DNA from: an uncultured Cytophagaceae bacterium
GTDB lineage: Bacteria; Bacteroidota; Bacteroidia; Cytophagales; Spirosomataceae
NCBI GenBank assembly: GCA_903960725.1
Contig: CAJCBY010000099.1
Location: 1-6,083 of the forward strand
Direction: 5' to 3'
DNA: 6,083 nt
How positions within the stretch are numbered: position 1 is the stretch's first letter; each line of letters begins with the position of its first letter. The notes under the pieces were generated by a model. That model was not told the origin of the DNA. It ran no database searches and was given only the letters and a program-made list of their open reading frames with translations. Below, piece after piece: positions 1-6,083 of this stretch. Both the position numbers and the translations under genes were made by a program.

Positions 1-1582
1 CAGCCGCACGACCACCTAATGTCACACACATCTCATCCATTAATTGCTCTGTACGGTACAAAAACTGCTCTTTAGGCAAATACTGTGCATAACCTAAAGC
101 AGCCACCCCACGAGGTACAATGGATACTTTAACTAAAGGATTTGCGTGTTCTAAGAACCAGCCCGCAATCGCATGTCCAGCTTCGTGGAACGCTACAATC
201 TTTTTCTCCTCTGGAGAAATCAACTTATTTTTCTTTTCTAAACCACCTATCACGCGATCCATCGCCTCTTGGAAGTCATTCATATCCACTGCTGTCTTAG
301 AACGACGTGCCGCAATTAAAGCAGCCTCATTACATACATTGGCAATCTCAGCTCCAGCAAAGCCAGGTGTCTGAGCTGCTAATTCCTTCGGGTCTGTATC
401 TTCAGCTAATTTCAATGGCTTTAAGTGCACCTTGAAAATGGCCTCACGACCGATGATATCTGGTTTATCAATAGAGATCTGACGATCGAAACGACCAGGA
501 CGCAATAAGGCTGGATCTAATACATCTGGACGGTTCGTAGCCGCCATGATGATGATACCTGAGTCGGTTGCAAATCCATCCATCTCCACAAGAAGGGAGT
601 TCAAGGTGTTTTCACGCTCATCGTTTCCACCTGGCATCGAACCTCTTCCACGAGAACGACCTACCGCATCAATCTCATCAATAAAGATGATACAAGGTGC
701 TTTCTCTTTCGCTTGTTTGAACAAATCACGTACACGTGCTGCTCCTACACCTACGAACATTTCTACGAAATCAGAGCCAGATAAAGAGAAGAATGGAACT
801 CCTGCTTCTCCTGCCACTGCTTTTGCTAGTAAAGTTTTACCCGTACCTGGAGGGCCTACTAATAGGGCACCTTTGGGAATTTTACCTCCTAAATCGGTGA
901 ACTTTTTAGGGAATTTTAAGAACTCCACGATTTCTTGAATCTCTTCTTTAGCTTCATCTAAACCAGCCACGTCATTAAACGTAATCTTAACTTTCGATTC
1001 CCCTTCAATTAATGTAGCACGTGATCGACCGATGTTGAAAATTTGACCACCGCCACCAGCGCCACCACCCATTCGGAAGAATAAGAAATAGAAGCTTAAA
1101 CCCATTAAAATAAAGAATCCCCATGTACCTAACCAGTCCAAAGGACCAGTTCTCGTCTCTGGAGAAGCCATTATTTGCTCATTTCGAGGGAAATCTTTTT
1201 GTCGATCTTCTAAGAATCTTTCAAAACTTTCTTTTGAATTAATCTCAAATTCGAAGTGTGGAACTTGCGCAGTTGGAACTAATTTCTGCGTGGTATTCTT
1301 CTTGAAATACTTAGGAATAAAGGCTGGCTTTAAGCTCACCTCGACTATTTTATCATTGACAATTATAACCTTCTCTACCTCTTTTTGAATCAGCATAGAC
1401 TCAAATTGCTTAATCGTGATAGGCTGCAATGTTGTTTCTTTAGAAAAGAAAAACATACTAACGACAGCGATCACTAAACCCACTACCATCCAACTTTGAA
1501 ATCCTCCAGCTGGTTTTTTAGGCATTCTAGGTTGTAAGCCTGAGCGCTTAGCATTCTTAAAATTATTCCCTTGTTTGGCCAT
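1..1582 (-). CDS. ftsH: ATP-dependent zinc metalloprotease FtsH (3' end cut off by the window edge)
   Basis: FtsH is a hexameric inner-membrane AAA+ protease that pulls misfolded or short-lived membrane and cytosolic proteins into a zinc protease chamber. The 527 residues present read, in order: a basic N-terminus; membrane segment about 31-46; a periplasmic part of about 100 residues; membrane segment about 150-169; a Gly-rich linker; Walker A GPPGTGKT at 243-250 (Lys249); pore loop with Phe276 in FVGVG; Walker B IIFIDEID at 298-305 (Glu303); the second region of homology with arginine fingers Arg361 and Arg364; and the zinc motif HEAGH at 466-470 with catalytic Glu467. All key residues seen are intact. 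The third zinc ligand, an Asp beyond the GGR motif, and roughly the last 120-150 residues lie outside the window. The ATG at 1580-1582 is chosen because it gives a normal cytoplasmic lead-in to the first membrane segment. It lies 68 bases after rsfS on the same strand, so co-transcription is likely. Confidence 0.97.
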   Translation of the reverse strand, partial: MAKQGNNFKNAKRSGLQPRMPKKPAGGFQSWMVVGLVIAVVSMFFFSKETTLQPITIKQFESMLIQKEVEKVIIVNDKIVEVSLKPAFIPKYFKKNTTQKLVPTAQVPHFEFEINSKESFERFLEDRQKDFPRNEQIMASPETRTGPLDWLGTWGFFILMGLSFYFLFFRMGGGAGGGGQIFNIGRSRATLIEGESKVKITFNDVAGLDEAKEEIQEIVEFLKFPKKFTDLGGKIPKGALLVGPPGTGKTLLAKAVAGEAGVPFFSLSGSDFVEMFVGVGAARVRDLFKQAKEKAPCIIFIDEIDAVGRSRGRGSMPGGNDERENTLNSLLVEMDGFATDSGIIIMAATNRPDVLDPALLRPGRFDRQISIDKPDIIGREAIFKVHLKPLKLAEDTDPKELAAQTPGFAGAEIANVCNEAALIAARRSKTAVDMNDFQEAMDRVIGGLEKKNKLISPEEKKIVAFHEAGHAIAGWFLEHANPLVKVSIVPRGVAALGYAQYLPKEQFLYRTEQLMDEMCVTLGGRAA

Positions 1583-1650
1583 TATATAGTTTTATTGTTG
1601 GGCATTAAACACCGAGTGAGGTGCAAAGGTTCTAGAAATCTAAAATAAAA

Positions 1651-2037
1651 TTAATCAGGGATAACGGTAAATTTAGCATCTCCCCACAACTCTTCTAACT
1701 TGAAAAAAGCGCGTTTATCTTTTAAAAAAACGTGCACAATGACATCATAATAATCCATCAAAATCCATTCTCTGTTCGCTTTTCCTTCCACTGCATGCAC
1801 ATGAATTTTTCCAGACTCCCAAACCTCTTTATCCACTGAATCAGCGATGGCATCAATTTGTGTATCTGAAGTACCCGAACAAATCACAAAAAAATCGGTA
1901 AAAGCATTATCTACTTTTCGTAAATCCAACACCGTAATTTCTTGTGCTTTTTTATCCTGCATGCCTTTTACCACCCAGCTAACCATTTCCTCTGACGCCT
2001 CGACTTGCTTAGCGGTTTTCTTAAGCGTTTTACTCAT
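1651..2037 (-). CDS. rsfS: Ribosome silencing factor RsfS (RsfS/YbeB/iojap family)
   Basis: RsfS binds large-subunit protein uL14 and blocks joining of the 30S and 50S subunits, lowering translation in starvation or stationary phase. The 128-residue product carries the family core: TDFFVICSGTSDTQ at 47-60, the EG.....EWILMDYYDVIVHVF region at about 84-104, and the closing FFKLEELWGDA at 111-121, matching the usual Y-x-LE-x-LW-x-DA ending. Bacterial members are usually about 105-130 residues, so it is full length. The first 15 residues or so are Lys-rich and lie before the conserved domain. The ATG at 2035-2037 is the first of the frame after the divergent intergenic region. It is the first gene of a probable rsfS-ftsH transcript and is divergent from birA. 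No residue looks missing. The assignment rests on motif recognition and is secure at family level. Confidence 0.95.
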   Translation of the reverse strand: MSKTLKKTAKQVEASEEMVSWVVKGMQDKKAQEITVLDLRKVDNAFTDFFVICSGTSDTQIDAIADSVDKEVWESGKIHVHAVEGKANREWILMDYYDVIVHVFLKDKRAFFKLEELWGDAKFTVIPD

Positions 2038-2130
2038 AAATGTTTTTTCAGTATTAATTTGTACAACAAGAAACCAATAACGAATAAAAATCTAAATTTG
2101 TTCTTGTAACCCTAAAATTACAAATAATAA
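2038..2130. promoter_or_regulatory. Divergent promoter region between rsfS and birA
   Basis: These 93 A+T-rich bases are the only non-coding space between the two divergent transcripts, so both promoters probably lie here, unless they extend into coding DNA. On the plus strand TAAATTTG at 2093-2100 matches the Bacteroidota -7 consensus TAnnTTTG in full and would give a leader of about 25 bases before birA. A -33 TTTG at the usual spacing of about 19-21 bases is not present; the nearest, at 2058-2061, is too far away. On the minus strand TAGATTTT (bases 2094 to 2087) matches seven of eight positions of the same consensus and overlaps the plus element by two bases; it too lacks a well-placed -33. 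The position is strong evidence, but the individual boxes are weak evidence. Confidence 0.45.
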
Positions 2131-2919
2131 TTGAACAATTACCAAGCTCCCACCCGCTTCGTTGGCAAAAAAAGCAAATACCTGGACATTTGTCCGTCAA
2201 CTAATTCTTTGGGGTTTCAGGAGGCCTTACATGATAATCTAGAGGAGGGATTTGCTTGGATAGCTGGACATCAAACGGACGGACGAGGCCAAAGAGGTAA
2301 CACCTGGAGTACGGAACCAAATCAAAATCTTACGCTATCCTATTTATTGCGACCTCCGCATCATTTGCTTGATAAACAATTTTACTTGAGCAAAGCGATA
2401 GCAAACGGCATATTAGCTGGCCTAGAAGCCTGGTCTCGAGCCACACAAGGGGAAAACTTTAATTTTGAAATCAAATGGCCGAATGACATCTATTTAGATG
2501 GTGTTAAAATGGGGGGTATTTTGATCGAAAATAATATTCAAGCCGGTAAATGGAGCTTTTCAATTGTTGGAATTGGCCTTAATATCAATCAAATACAATT
2601 TGAAAATATTAGAGGTACATCACTCCGCTCCTATTTAGATTTACAAAAGGCTATTCCCCTCACGGAAATCTATCAGTACCTTTCAATGGGCATCGAAGAA
2701 GCCTATATTCAATTCACAAGCGAGGCATTCACTAAAATAGACGAAATCTACCACGAAAAATTACTCAGACGCGCACAATGGGCACTTTATGAATTTGGAG
2801 GTGAGAAATTTGAAGGGAAAATCATCGGGGTAAATGAACAGGGGTTATTAGAAATTGAAAAAGAATTCACGGTAGAATCCTATGATTTAAAGGAAATTAG
2901 TTTTATTTTTCCTATCTAA
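2131..2919 (+). CDS. birA: Biotin-[acetyl-CoA-carboxylase] ligase, monofunctional (BirA without DNA-binding domain)
   Basis: BirA makes biotinyl-5'-AMP from biotin and ATP and transfers biotin to the acceptor lysine of biotin carrier proteins, chiefly that of acetyl-CoA carboxylase. The 262-residue product shows STN at 23-25, the ligand loop in QTDGRGQRGNTWS at 48-60, KWPNDIY at 115-121, GVKMGGILIE at 124-133 with the expected catalytic Lys126, GIGLNIN at 147-153, and a small C-terminal beta domain from about 218. There is no N-terminal winged helix, so unlike the 321-residue E. coli protein it should not act as a repressor. The start is TTG: a TAA stop lies directly before it at 2128-2130 in the same frame, and the first in-frame ATG codes for Met127, inside the catalytic core. 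The stretch before STN resembles that of related Bacteroidota proteins as I recall them. It is the first gene of a probable three-gene transcript. Confidence 0.94.
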   Translation: MNNYQAPTRFVGKKSKYLDICPSTNSLGFQEALHDNLEEGFAWIAGHQTDGRGQRGNTWSTEPNQNLTLSYLLRPPHHLLDKQFYLSKAIANGILAGLEAWSRATQGENFNFEIKWPNDIYLDGVKMGGILIENNIQAGKWSFSIVGIGLNINQIQFENIRGTSLRSYLDLQKAIPLTEIYQYLSMGIEEAYIQFTSEAFTKIDEIYHEKLLRRAQWALYEFGGEKFEGKIIGVNEQGLLEIEKEFTVESYDLKEISFIFPI

Positions 2920-2939
2920 TTTACCTCTAAACCTGTTTC

Positions 2940-4607
2940 ATGATTACGCATTACCAAAGCAATTTGGACAACTTCCTACATTGGGCTAAGCATACTCCAA
3001 AAAACCTTTATTTAAGACAACCGATTGAAGATCGTTACCTTGACTATAGTTTCGAGAGATCGGCCTCTGAAGTAAAAAAAATAGCTCAATTCATACAGAA
3101 TAATCTAAAAGACGGCCCCAGACATGTAGGGATCATGTCGAAAAATTCAGCTCATTGGATACTTTCCGACCTCGCTATTGCGGCAGCAGATGCCATATCG
3201 GTACCTTTTTATGCCACGTTAACGAAAGACCAGTTAAATCAAGTTTTAGTCCATTCTGATTGCCAACTATTAATCGTTGGAAAACTAGATCATTGGGATA
3301 AAATTAAAGACGGAATACCGGAGCATATACTTCAGATACACACGCCCGAAAGCTCTGAAAAGACAGGCTATCAATGGACTGAACTTCTTCAAAATACGAC
3401 TGAAATCGAATCGACTCCTACCCCTAGTCCATCTGACATCTCGACTATCGTTTACACTTCAGGTACTACTGGAATGCCTAAAGGAGTGATGATTAATAAT
3501 GGTGGAATTGAGGCAGGCATTAACATGGCAAGAAAAATCGCTTTGTTAGATACTCCAGGAACTCGTTTTATTTCCTATTTACCACTTTGCCATATTGCTG
3601 AGCGAAATTTTGTCGAATTTGCGGCCACTGCCGCTGGAGGAACCATTCATTTTGTCGAAAACCTAGACACTTTTTCACGTAATTTAGCTAGCGCGCGTCC
3701 TACTCATTTCCTAGCTGTTCCTCGTATTTGGGCCAAATTCCAAGAGGGTATTCTACTGAAAATAGGAGGGCAAAAGAAACTCGATTTACTATTGCGTATT
3801 CCTATACTCAATAAACTCATCCGAAAAAAGATACAAAAAGGTCTTGGGTTAGACCAAAACATATTAGCCGTAACAGGAGCTGCTCCCATCACACCGGAAC
3901 TACTGACTTGGTTCCAAAAATTAGGCATCTTCATTCAAGAAGCCTATGGTATGACAGAAAATATGGGACTAAATACCCTCATGCCACGTGAAAAGATAAA
4001 ATTGGGAACCGTTGGTAAAATTCATTTTGATTGTGAAACAAGGATAGATTCGGAAACACAAGAAATCCAAATGCGAGCACCTTACCTTTCCTCTGGTTAT
4101 TACAAAGAGCCAAAATTAACTAAAGAGCTATTTACGAAAGATGGTTGGTTAAAAACAGGGGATCAAGGTCGCTTAGATGAGGAAAATTTCCTATCCATTG
4201 TAGGACGTGTCAAAGATAATTTCAAAACAGCCAAAGGACATTATGTGGCTCCAGCACCTATTGAAAATAAATTAAATACGCACGAATACATCGAACAGGT
4301 TTGCGTAGTAGGTGTCAATTTACCACAACCCATTGCTTTAGTTGTCTTAAGCGCCCACGCAAAATCGAAGGAGCCTTCAGAAATTAACCAGACGTTACTA
4401 GAGCTAAAACAAGACATCAATCCAATATTAAAAAATTATGAACATTTGAAAAAAATGATTGTAGTTAAAGAGGATTGGACAATTGAAAATGAGTGCTTGA
4501 CTCCTACAATGAAGATTAAACGGCCATCTATTGAGAAAAAATACGAGGCAAACTTCGAAAGCTGGTATACCAGTGAGGAGACTATTATTTACGAAAAATC
4601 CCTCTAA
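2940..4607 (+). CDS. Long-chain fatty-acid-CoA ligase (AMP-forming, ANL superfamily)
   Basis: This enzyme activates a fatty acid with ATP to an acyl-adenylate and then forms acyl-CoA, feeding lipid synthesis, remodelling or beta-oxidation; it is probably cytosolic or membrane-associated. The 555 residues carry the ANL motifs in order: P-loop YTSGTTGMPKG at 172-182, LPLCHIAER at 214-222, AYGMTEN at 335-341, GWLKTGDQG at 402-410 with the ribose-binding Asp408, the hinge region GRVKDNFKTAKGHYVAP at 422-438, and the C-terminal LTPTMKIKR at 520-528 with the likely catalytic Lys525. LPLCHIAER and LTPTMKIKR are typical of the long-chain acyl-CoA synthetase branch rather than acetyl-CoA synthetase. 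Chain length cannot be read from the sequence. The length is close to E. coli FadD (561). It starts with ATG 20 bases after birA, and its stop is followed at once by another ATG and then by the next gene. All catalytic motifs are intact, so it should be active. Confidence 0.92.
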   Translation: MITHYQSNLDNFLHWAKHTPKNLYLRQPIEDRYLDYSFERSASEVKKIAQFIQNNLKDGPRHVGIMSKNSAHWILSDLAIAAADAISVPFYATLTKDQLNQVLVHSDCQLLIVGKLDHWDKIKDGIPEHILQIHTPESSEKTGYQWTELLQNTTEIESTPTPSPSDISTIVYTSGTTGMPKGVMINNGGIEAGINMARKIALLDTPGTRFISYLPLCHIAERNFVEFAATAAGGTIHFVENLDTFSRNLASARPTHFLAVPRIWAKFQEGILLKIGGQKKLDLLLRIPILNKLIRKKIQKGLGLDQNILAVTGAAPITPELLTWFQKLGIFIQEAYGMTENMGLNTLMPREKIKLGTVGKIHFDCETRIDSETQEIQMRAPYLSSGYYKEPKLTKELFTKDGWLKTGDQGRLDEENFLSIVGRVKDNFKTAKGHYVAPAPIENKLNTHEYIEQVCVVGVNLPQPIALVVLSAHAKSKEPSEINQTLLELKQDINPILKNYEHLKKMIVVKEDWTIENECLTPTMKIKRPSIEKKYEANFESWYTSEETIIYEKSL

Positions 4608-4673
4608 ATGCGTAAATTGCGAGGTGAATGTCCGTCGTCTAGTCTTGTTTCTTCTTCTCAGCTTTTTTTCTAA
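4608..4673 (+). other. Short ATG reading frame at the junction of the ligase and outer-membrane protein genes
   Basis: An ATG follows the ligase stop codon directly (TAAATG at 4605-4610) and opens a frame of only 21 codons, MRKLRGECPSSSL onward, ending at TAA 4671-4673. It overlaps the signal-peptide codons of the Omp85-type gene in a different frame. It may be chance, a translational coupling leader, or the true start of the downstream gene if one base in this stretch is an error. I do not call it a protein-coding gene. Confidence 0.3.
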
Positions 4674-6012
4674 AGAAGCTGCTCAAGCGCAATATGTTAT
4701 CATCGACAGTGTCATCTTTAAAGGTAACGAGAAAACCAAAGGCTCCATATTACGACGAGAATTAGATTTAAACTCAGGCGATACCGTTCAGGTAGCTGAT
4801 TTAGATGCTAGATTAGAATTCAATAGACGGAAATTAACCAATACGAATTTATTCATTCTGGTAAACGGGGATTATACCCAAAATAAGCCAGAACACGTTG
4901 TCATTACGTATGAATTTTCGGAACAATGGTATTTGCTGGGCTACCCTATTTTTCAATTAGCTGACAGAAATCTAAATGAATGGTGGTCCAAGGGGCACTC
5001 CTTTGACAGAACAATTTACGGAGCCCACCTAATTCACAATAATTTTATGGGACGGAACGAAAAGCTCAGCTTTAAGGCAGAGACAGGGTTTAGTCAACGT
5101 GTCGAATTAGGGTATTCCAATCCCTATTTGGATCGCAAAAAAACAATTGGCCTAGGTCTTGCGCTTAGTTATTCAAACAGCACCAACATCATCTATAAAA
5201 CTGATTTCGATAAGTTAAAAATTTTATCTGGCGACAAAATACTGCGAGAAAGATGGGCTTCAGCGCTTAGCTTGCGAAAAAGATTCAAATTCTATGATTT
5301 TCAATTTTTAGAATTCAGGTATTCGCACACCGTCATAACGGATACCGTTCTTAAATTAAATCCCAATTATTTTTATAAAGGTTTAAATGAGCAAAATTTC
5401 CTGCAATTAACCTATGCCTTTTCGTATGATTTTAGAGATAATGCGGCCTATCCTTTACGCGGAAAAAAGTTAGATTTTGGCTACAATTATTCCCAAATAA
5501 TGGGGCAAAATGGAATGAATTTCTGGGATGTACGAGCAGCAGCGGCCGCTTTCCTAGATCTTAAATCAGGTTTCTTTTTCTCCACAGAGTGGAAAGCCAA
5601 ATACACGCAAGCGAATAGAAGTATCCCATTTGCAAACTTGCAAGCTCTGGGTTATGGAGGGGACAATGTCAGAGGTTATGAGTTAAATGTAATTAATGGA
5701 ACCCATTATTTGTTATCAAAAAATACATTCAAATTTCAGCTAATAAACAAAATAATCCCCCTTCGATTTATACCCTATAAGCAATTCAATAAAGTACCCA
5801 TAGCCGTTTATCCAACCGTATTCTTTGATTTCGCGTATGTAAACCAGCCACAGCCAGAATTAACAAATAGTAGATTCTCAAATCGGTGGATTTATGGGAC
5901 AGGTCTCGGTTTTGATTTTGTAACCTACTATAACTTTGTCCTTAAAATGGGAGTACCGGTAGCGAATGGAGGTAAATCAGGATTATTTGTCAGTATCGGA
6001 CGGGAATTTTAA
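4624..6012 (+). CDS. Omp85-superfamily outer-membrane protein with one POTRA domain (BamA/TamA-like, short)
   Basis: From a GTG start the product has 462 residues: a signal peptide (Arg4-Arg5, hydrophobic stretch about 6-15, probable signal-peptidase I cut after AQA at 20-22, no lipobox Cys), one POTRA-like domain at about 24-100, and a beta barrel from about 105 to the end. Barrel evidence is the SNPYLD motif at 165-170, YDFRDNAAYPLRGKK at 268-282, the Omp85 lid-loop motif VRGY at 349-352, alternating aromatic strands, and a terminal Phe462 as expected for BAM-dependent insertion. True BamA has five POTRA domains and about 800 residues, so this is a different member; whether it handles proteins, lipids or something else is unknown. 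The frame is open further upstream to a TTG at 4531, but that start would overlap the ligase gene by 77 bases and bury the signal peptide behind 31 extra residues, so GTG at 4624 is preferred. The gap to the ligase gene is 16 bases. Confidence 0.85.
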   Translation: MNVRRLVLFLLLSFFSKEAAQAQYVIIDSVIFKGNEKTKGSILRRELDLNSGDTVQVADLDARLEFNRRKLTNTNLFILVNGDYTQNKPEHVVITYEFSEQWYLLGYPIFQLADRNLNEWWSKGHSFDRTIYGAHLIHNNFMGRNEKLSFKAETGFSQRVELGYSNPYLDRKKTIGLGLALSYSNSTNIIYKTDFDKLKILSGDKILRERWASALSLRKRFKFYDFQFLEFRYSHTVITDTVLKLNPNYFYKGLNEQNFLQLTYAFSYDFRDNAAYPLRGKKLDFGYNYSQIMGQNGMNFWDVRAAAAAFLDLKSGFFFSTEWKAKYTQANRSIPFANLQALGYGGDNVRGYELNVINGTHYLLSKNTFKFQLINKIIPLRFIPYKQFNKVPIAVYPTVFFDFAYVNQPQPELTNSRFSNRWIYGTGLGFDFVTYYNFVLKMGVPVANGGKSGLFVSIGREF

Positions 6013-6017
6013 AAAAA

Positions 6018-6036
6018 AGCCGATCAAAGACCGGCT
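6018..6036. terminator. Hairpin terminator, probably bidirectional, between convergent genes
   Basis: AGCCG at 6018-6022 pairs with CGGCT at 6032-6036; inside it, after an A-C mismatch, TC and GA can add two pairs around an AAA loop. On the minus strand the stem runs straight into a tract of eight T (bases 6018 to 6011), a classic intrinsic terminator for a gene entering from the right. On the plus strand the stem is followed by CATTTT, a weaker tail for the birA-ligase-outer-membrane protein transcript, whose stop codon ends at 6012. Confidence 0.75.
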
Positions 6037-6050
6037 CATTTTAAAAATAC

Positions 6051-6083
6051 CTAACCACTAATAATCTTATATATCGTGTTGGC
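6051..6083 (-). CDS. C-terminal end of an unidentified gene entering from the right edge
   Basis: Read on the minus strand from the right edge, one frame gives ANTIYKIISG followed by TAG at 6053-6051. The other two frames are less likely to be coding: one meets a TAA within five codons, and the other runs on to a TAA at 6044-6042, close to the terminator stem. The main support is position: the stop lies about 14 bases before a hairpin whose T-tract is oriented for this strand. Ten residues are too few to name a family, so the gene is not identified. Confidence 0.45.
   Translation of the reverse strand, partial: ANTIYKIISG

Noticed and set aside
120..374. Open frame of 84 codons on the plus strand
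   Set aside because: It lies wholly antisense to the HEAGH region of ftsH, whose frame is fully conserved; the translation shows no family features.
546..938. Open frame of 130 codons on the plus strand
   Set aside because: It is the antisense shadow of the FtsH AAA+ domain between Walker A and the second region of homology, Ser/Pro-rich and without a recognisable domain.
1583..1650. Possible promoter or hairpin between rsfS and ftsH, including the palindrome TTCTAGAA at 1629-1636 and a CACC/GGTG pair at 1609-1622
   Set aside because: The CACC/GGTG stem is only four pairs with no T-tract, and no -7 and -33 pair at proper spacing is visible; treated as an ordinary intergenic gap.
1847..2080. 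Open frame of 77 codons on the plus strand with a hydrophobic C-terminal part
   Set aside because: It is antisense to the conserved part of rsfS and runs into the promoter region; the hydrophobic stretch is the complement of Lys-rich codons at the rsfS start.
3704..3934. Open frame of 76 codons on the minus strand
   Set aside because: It lies inside the acyl-CoA ligase gene, antisense to intact coding sequence, with no signals of its own.
4531..4623. N-terminal extension of the Omp85-type protein from a TTG at 4531
   Set aside because: It would overlap the ligase C-terminus, including the end of the catalytic domain, and put 31 polar residues before a clear signal peptide.

Overview
The window looks like chromosomal core sequence from a member of the Bacteroidota, most likely the Cytophagales. 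The DNA is A+T-rich, and starts lack clear Shine-Dalgarno sequences. The protein sequences have the character of that group, for example a Gly-rich linker after the second FtsH membrane segment and a BirA without a DNA-binding domain. The order rsfS-ftsH divergent from birA is also, as I recall, common in this phylum. The genus is not determined.

Layout. The left third (about 1-2037) is read on the minus strand: rsfS, a ribosome-silencing factor, followed after 68 bases by ftsH, a membrane AAA+ zinc protease. ftsH runs off the left edge after 527 residues. A 93-base divergent intergenic region (2038-2130) separates this pair from a tightly packed plus-strand group. That group holds birA (biotin-protein ligase, TTG start), a long-chain fatty-acid-CoA ligase 20 bases further on, and then, after 16 bases, a short Omp85-type outer-membrane protein with one POTRA domain and a probable GTG start. 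The group ends at a hairpin terminator (6018-6036). Its strongest U-tract serves the opposite strand, where the last ten codons of another gene appear to enter from the right edge.

How the genes fit together. The minus pair covers ribosome down-regulation in slow growth and membrane protein quality control. The plus group probably forms one transcript. BirA charges the biotin carrier protein of acetyl-CoA carboxylase, the entry to fatty-acid synthesis, and the ligase activates free fatty acids with CoA, so the first two genes share a lipid theme. The role of the Omp85-type protein is unknown. No mobile element, CRISPR array, RNA gene or obviously new system is visible. The main points to check are the start of the outer-membrane protein gene, the TTG start of birA, and the unexplained grouping of the Omp85-type gene with two lipid-metabolism genes.
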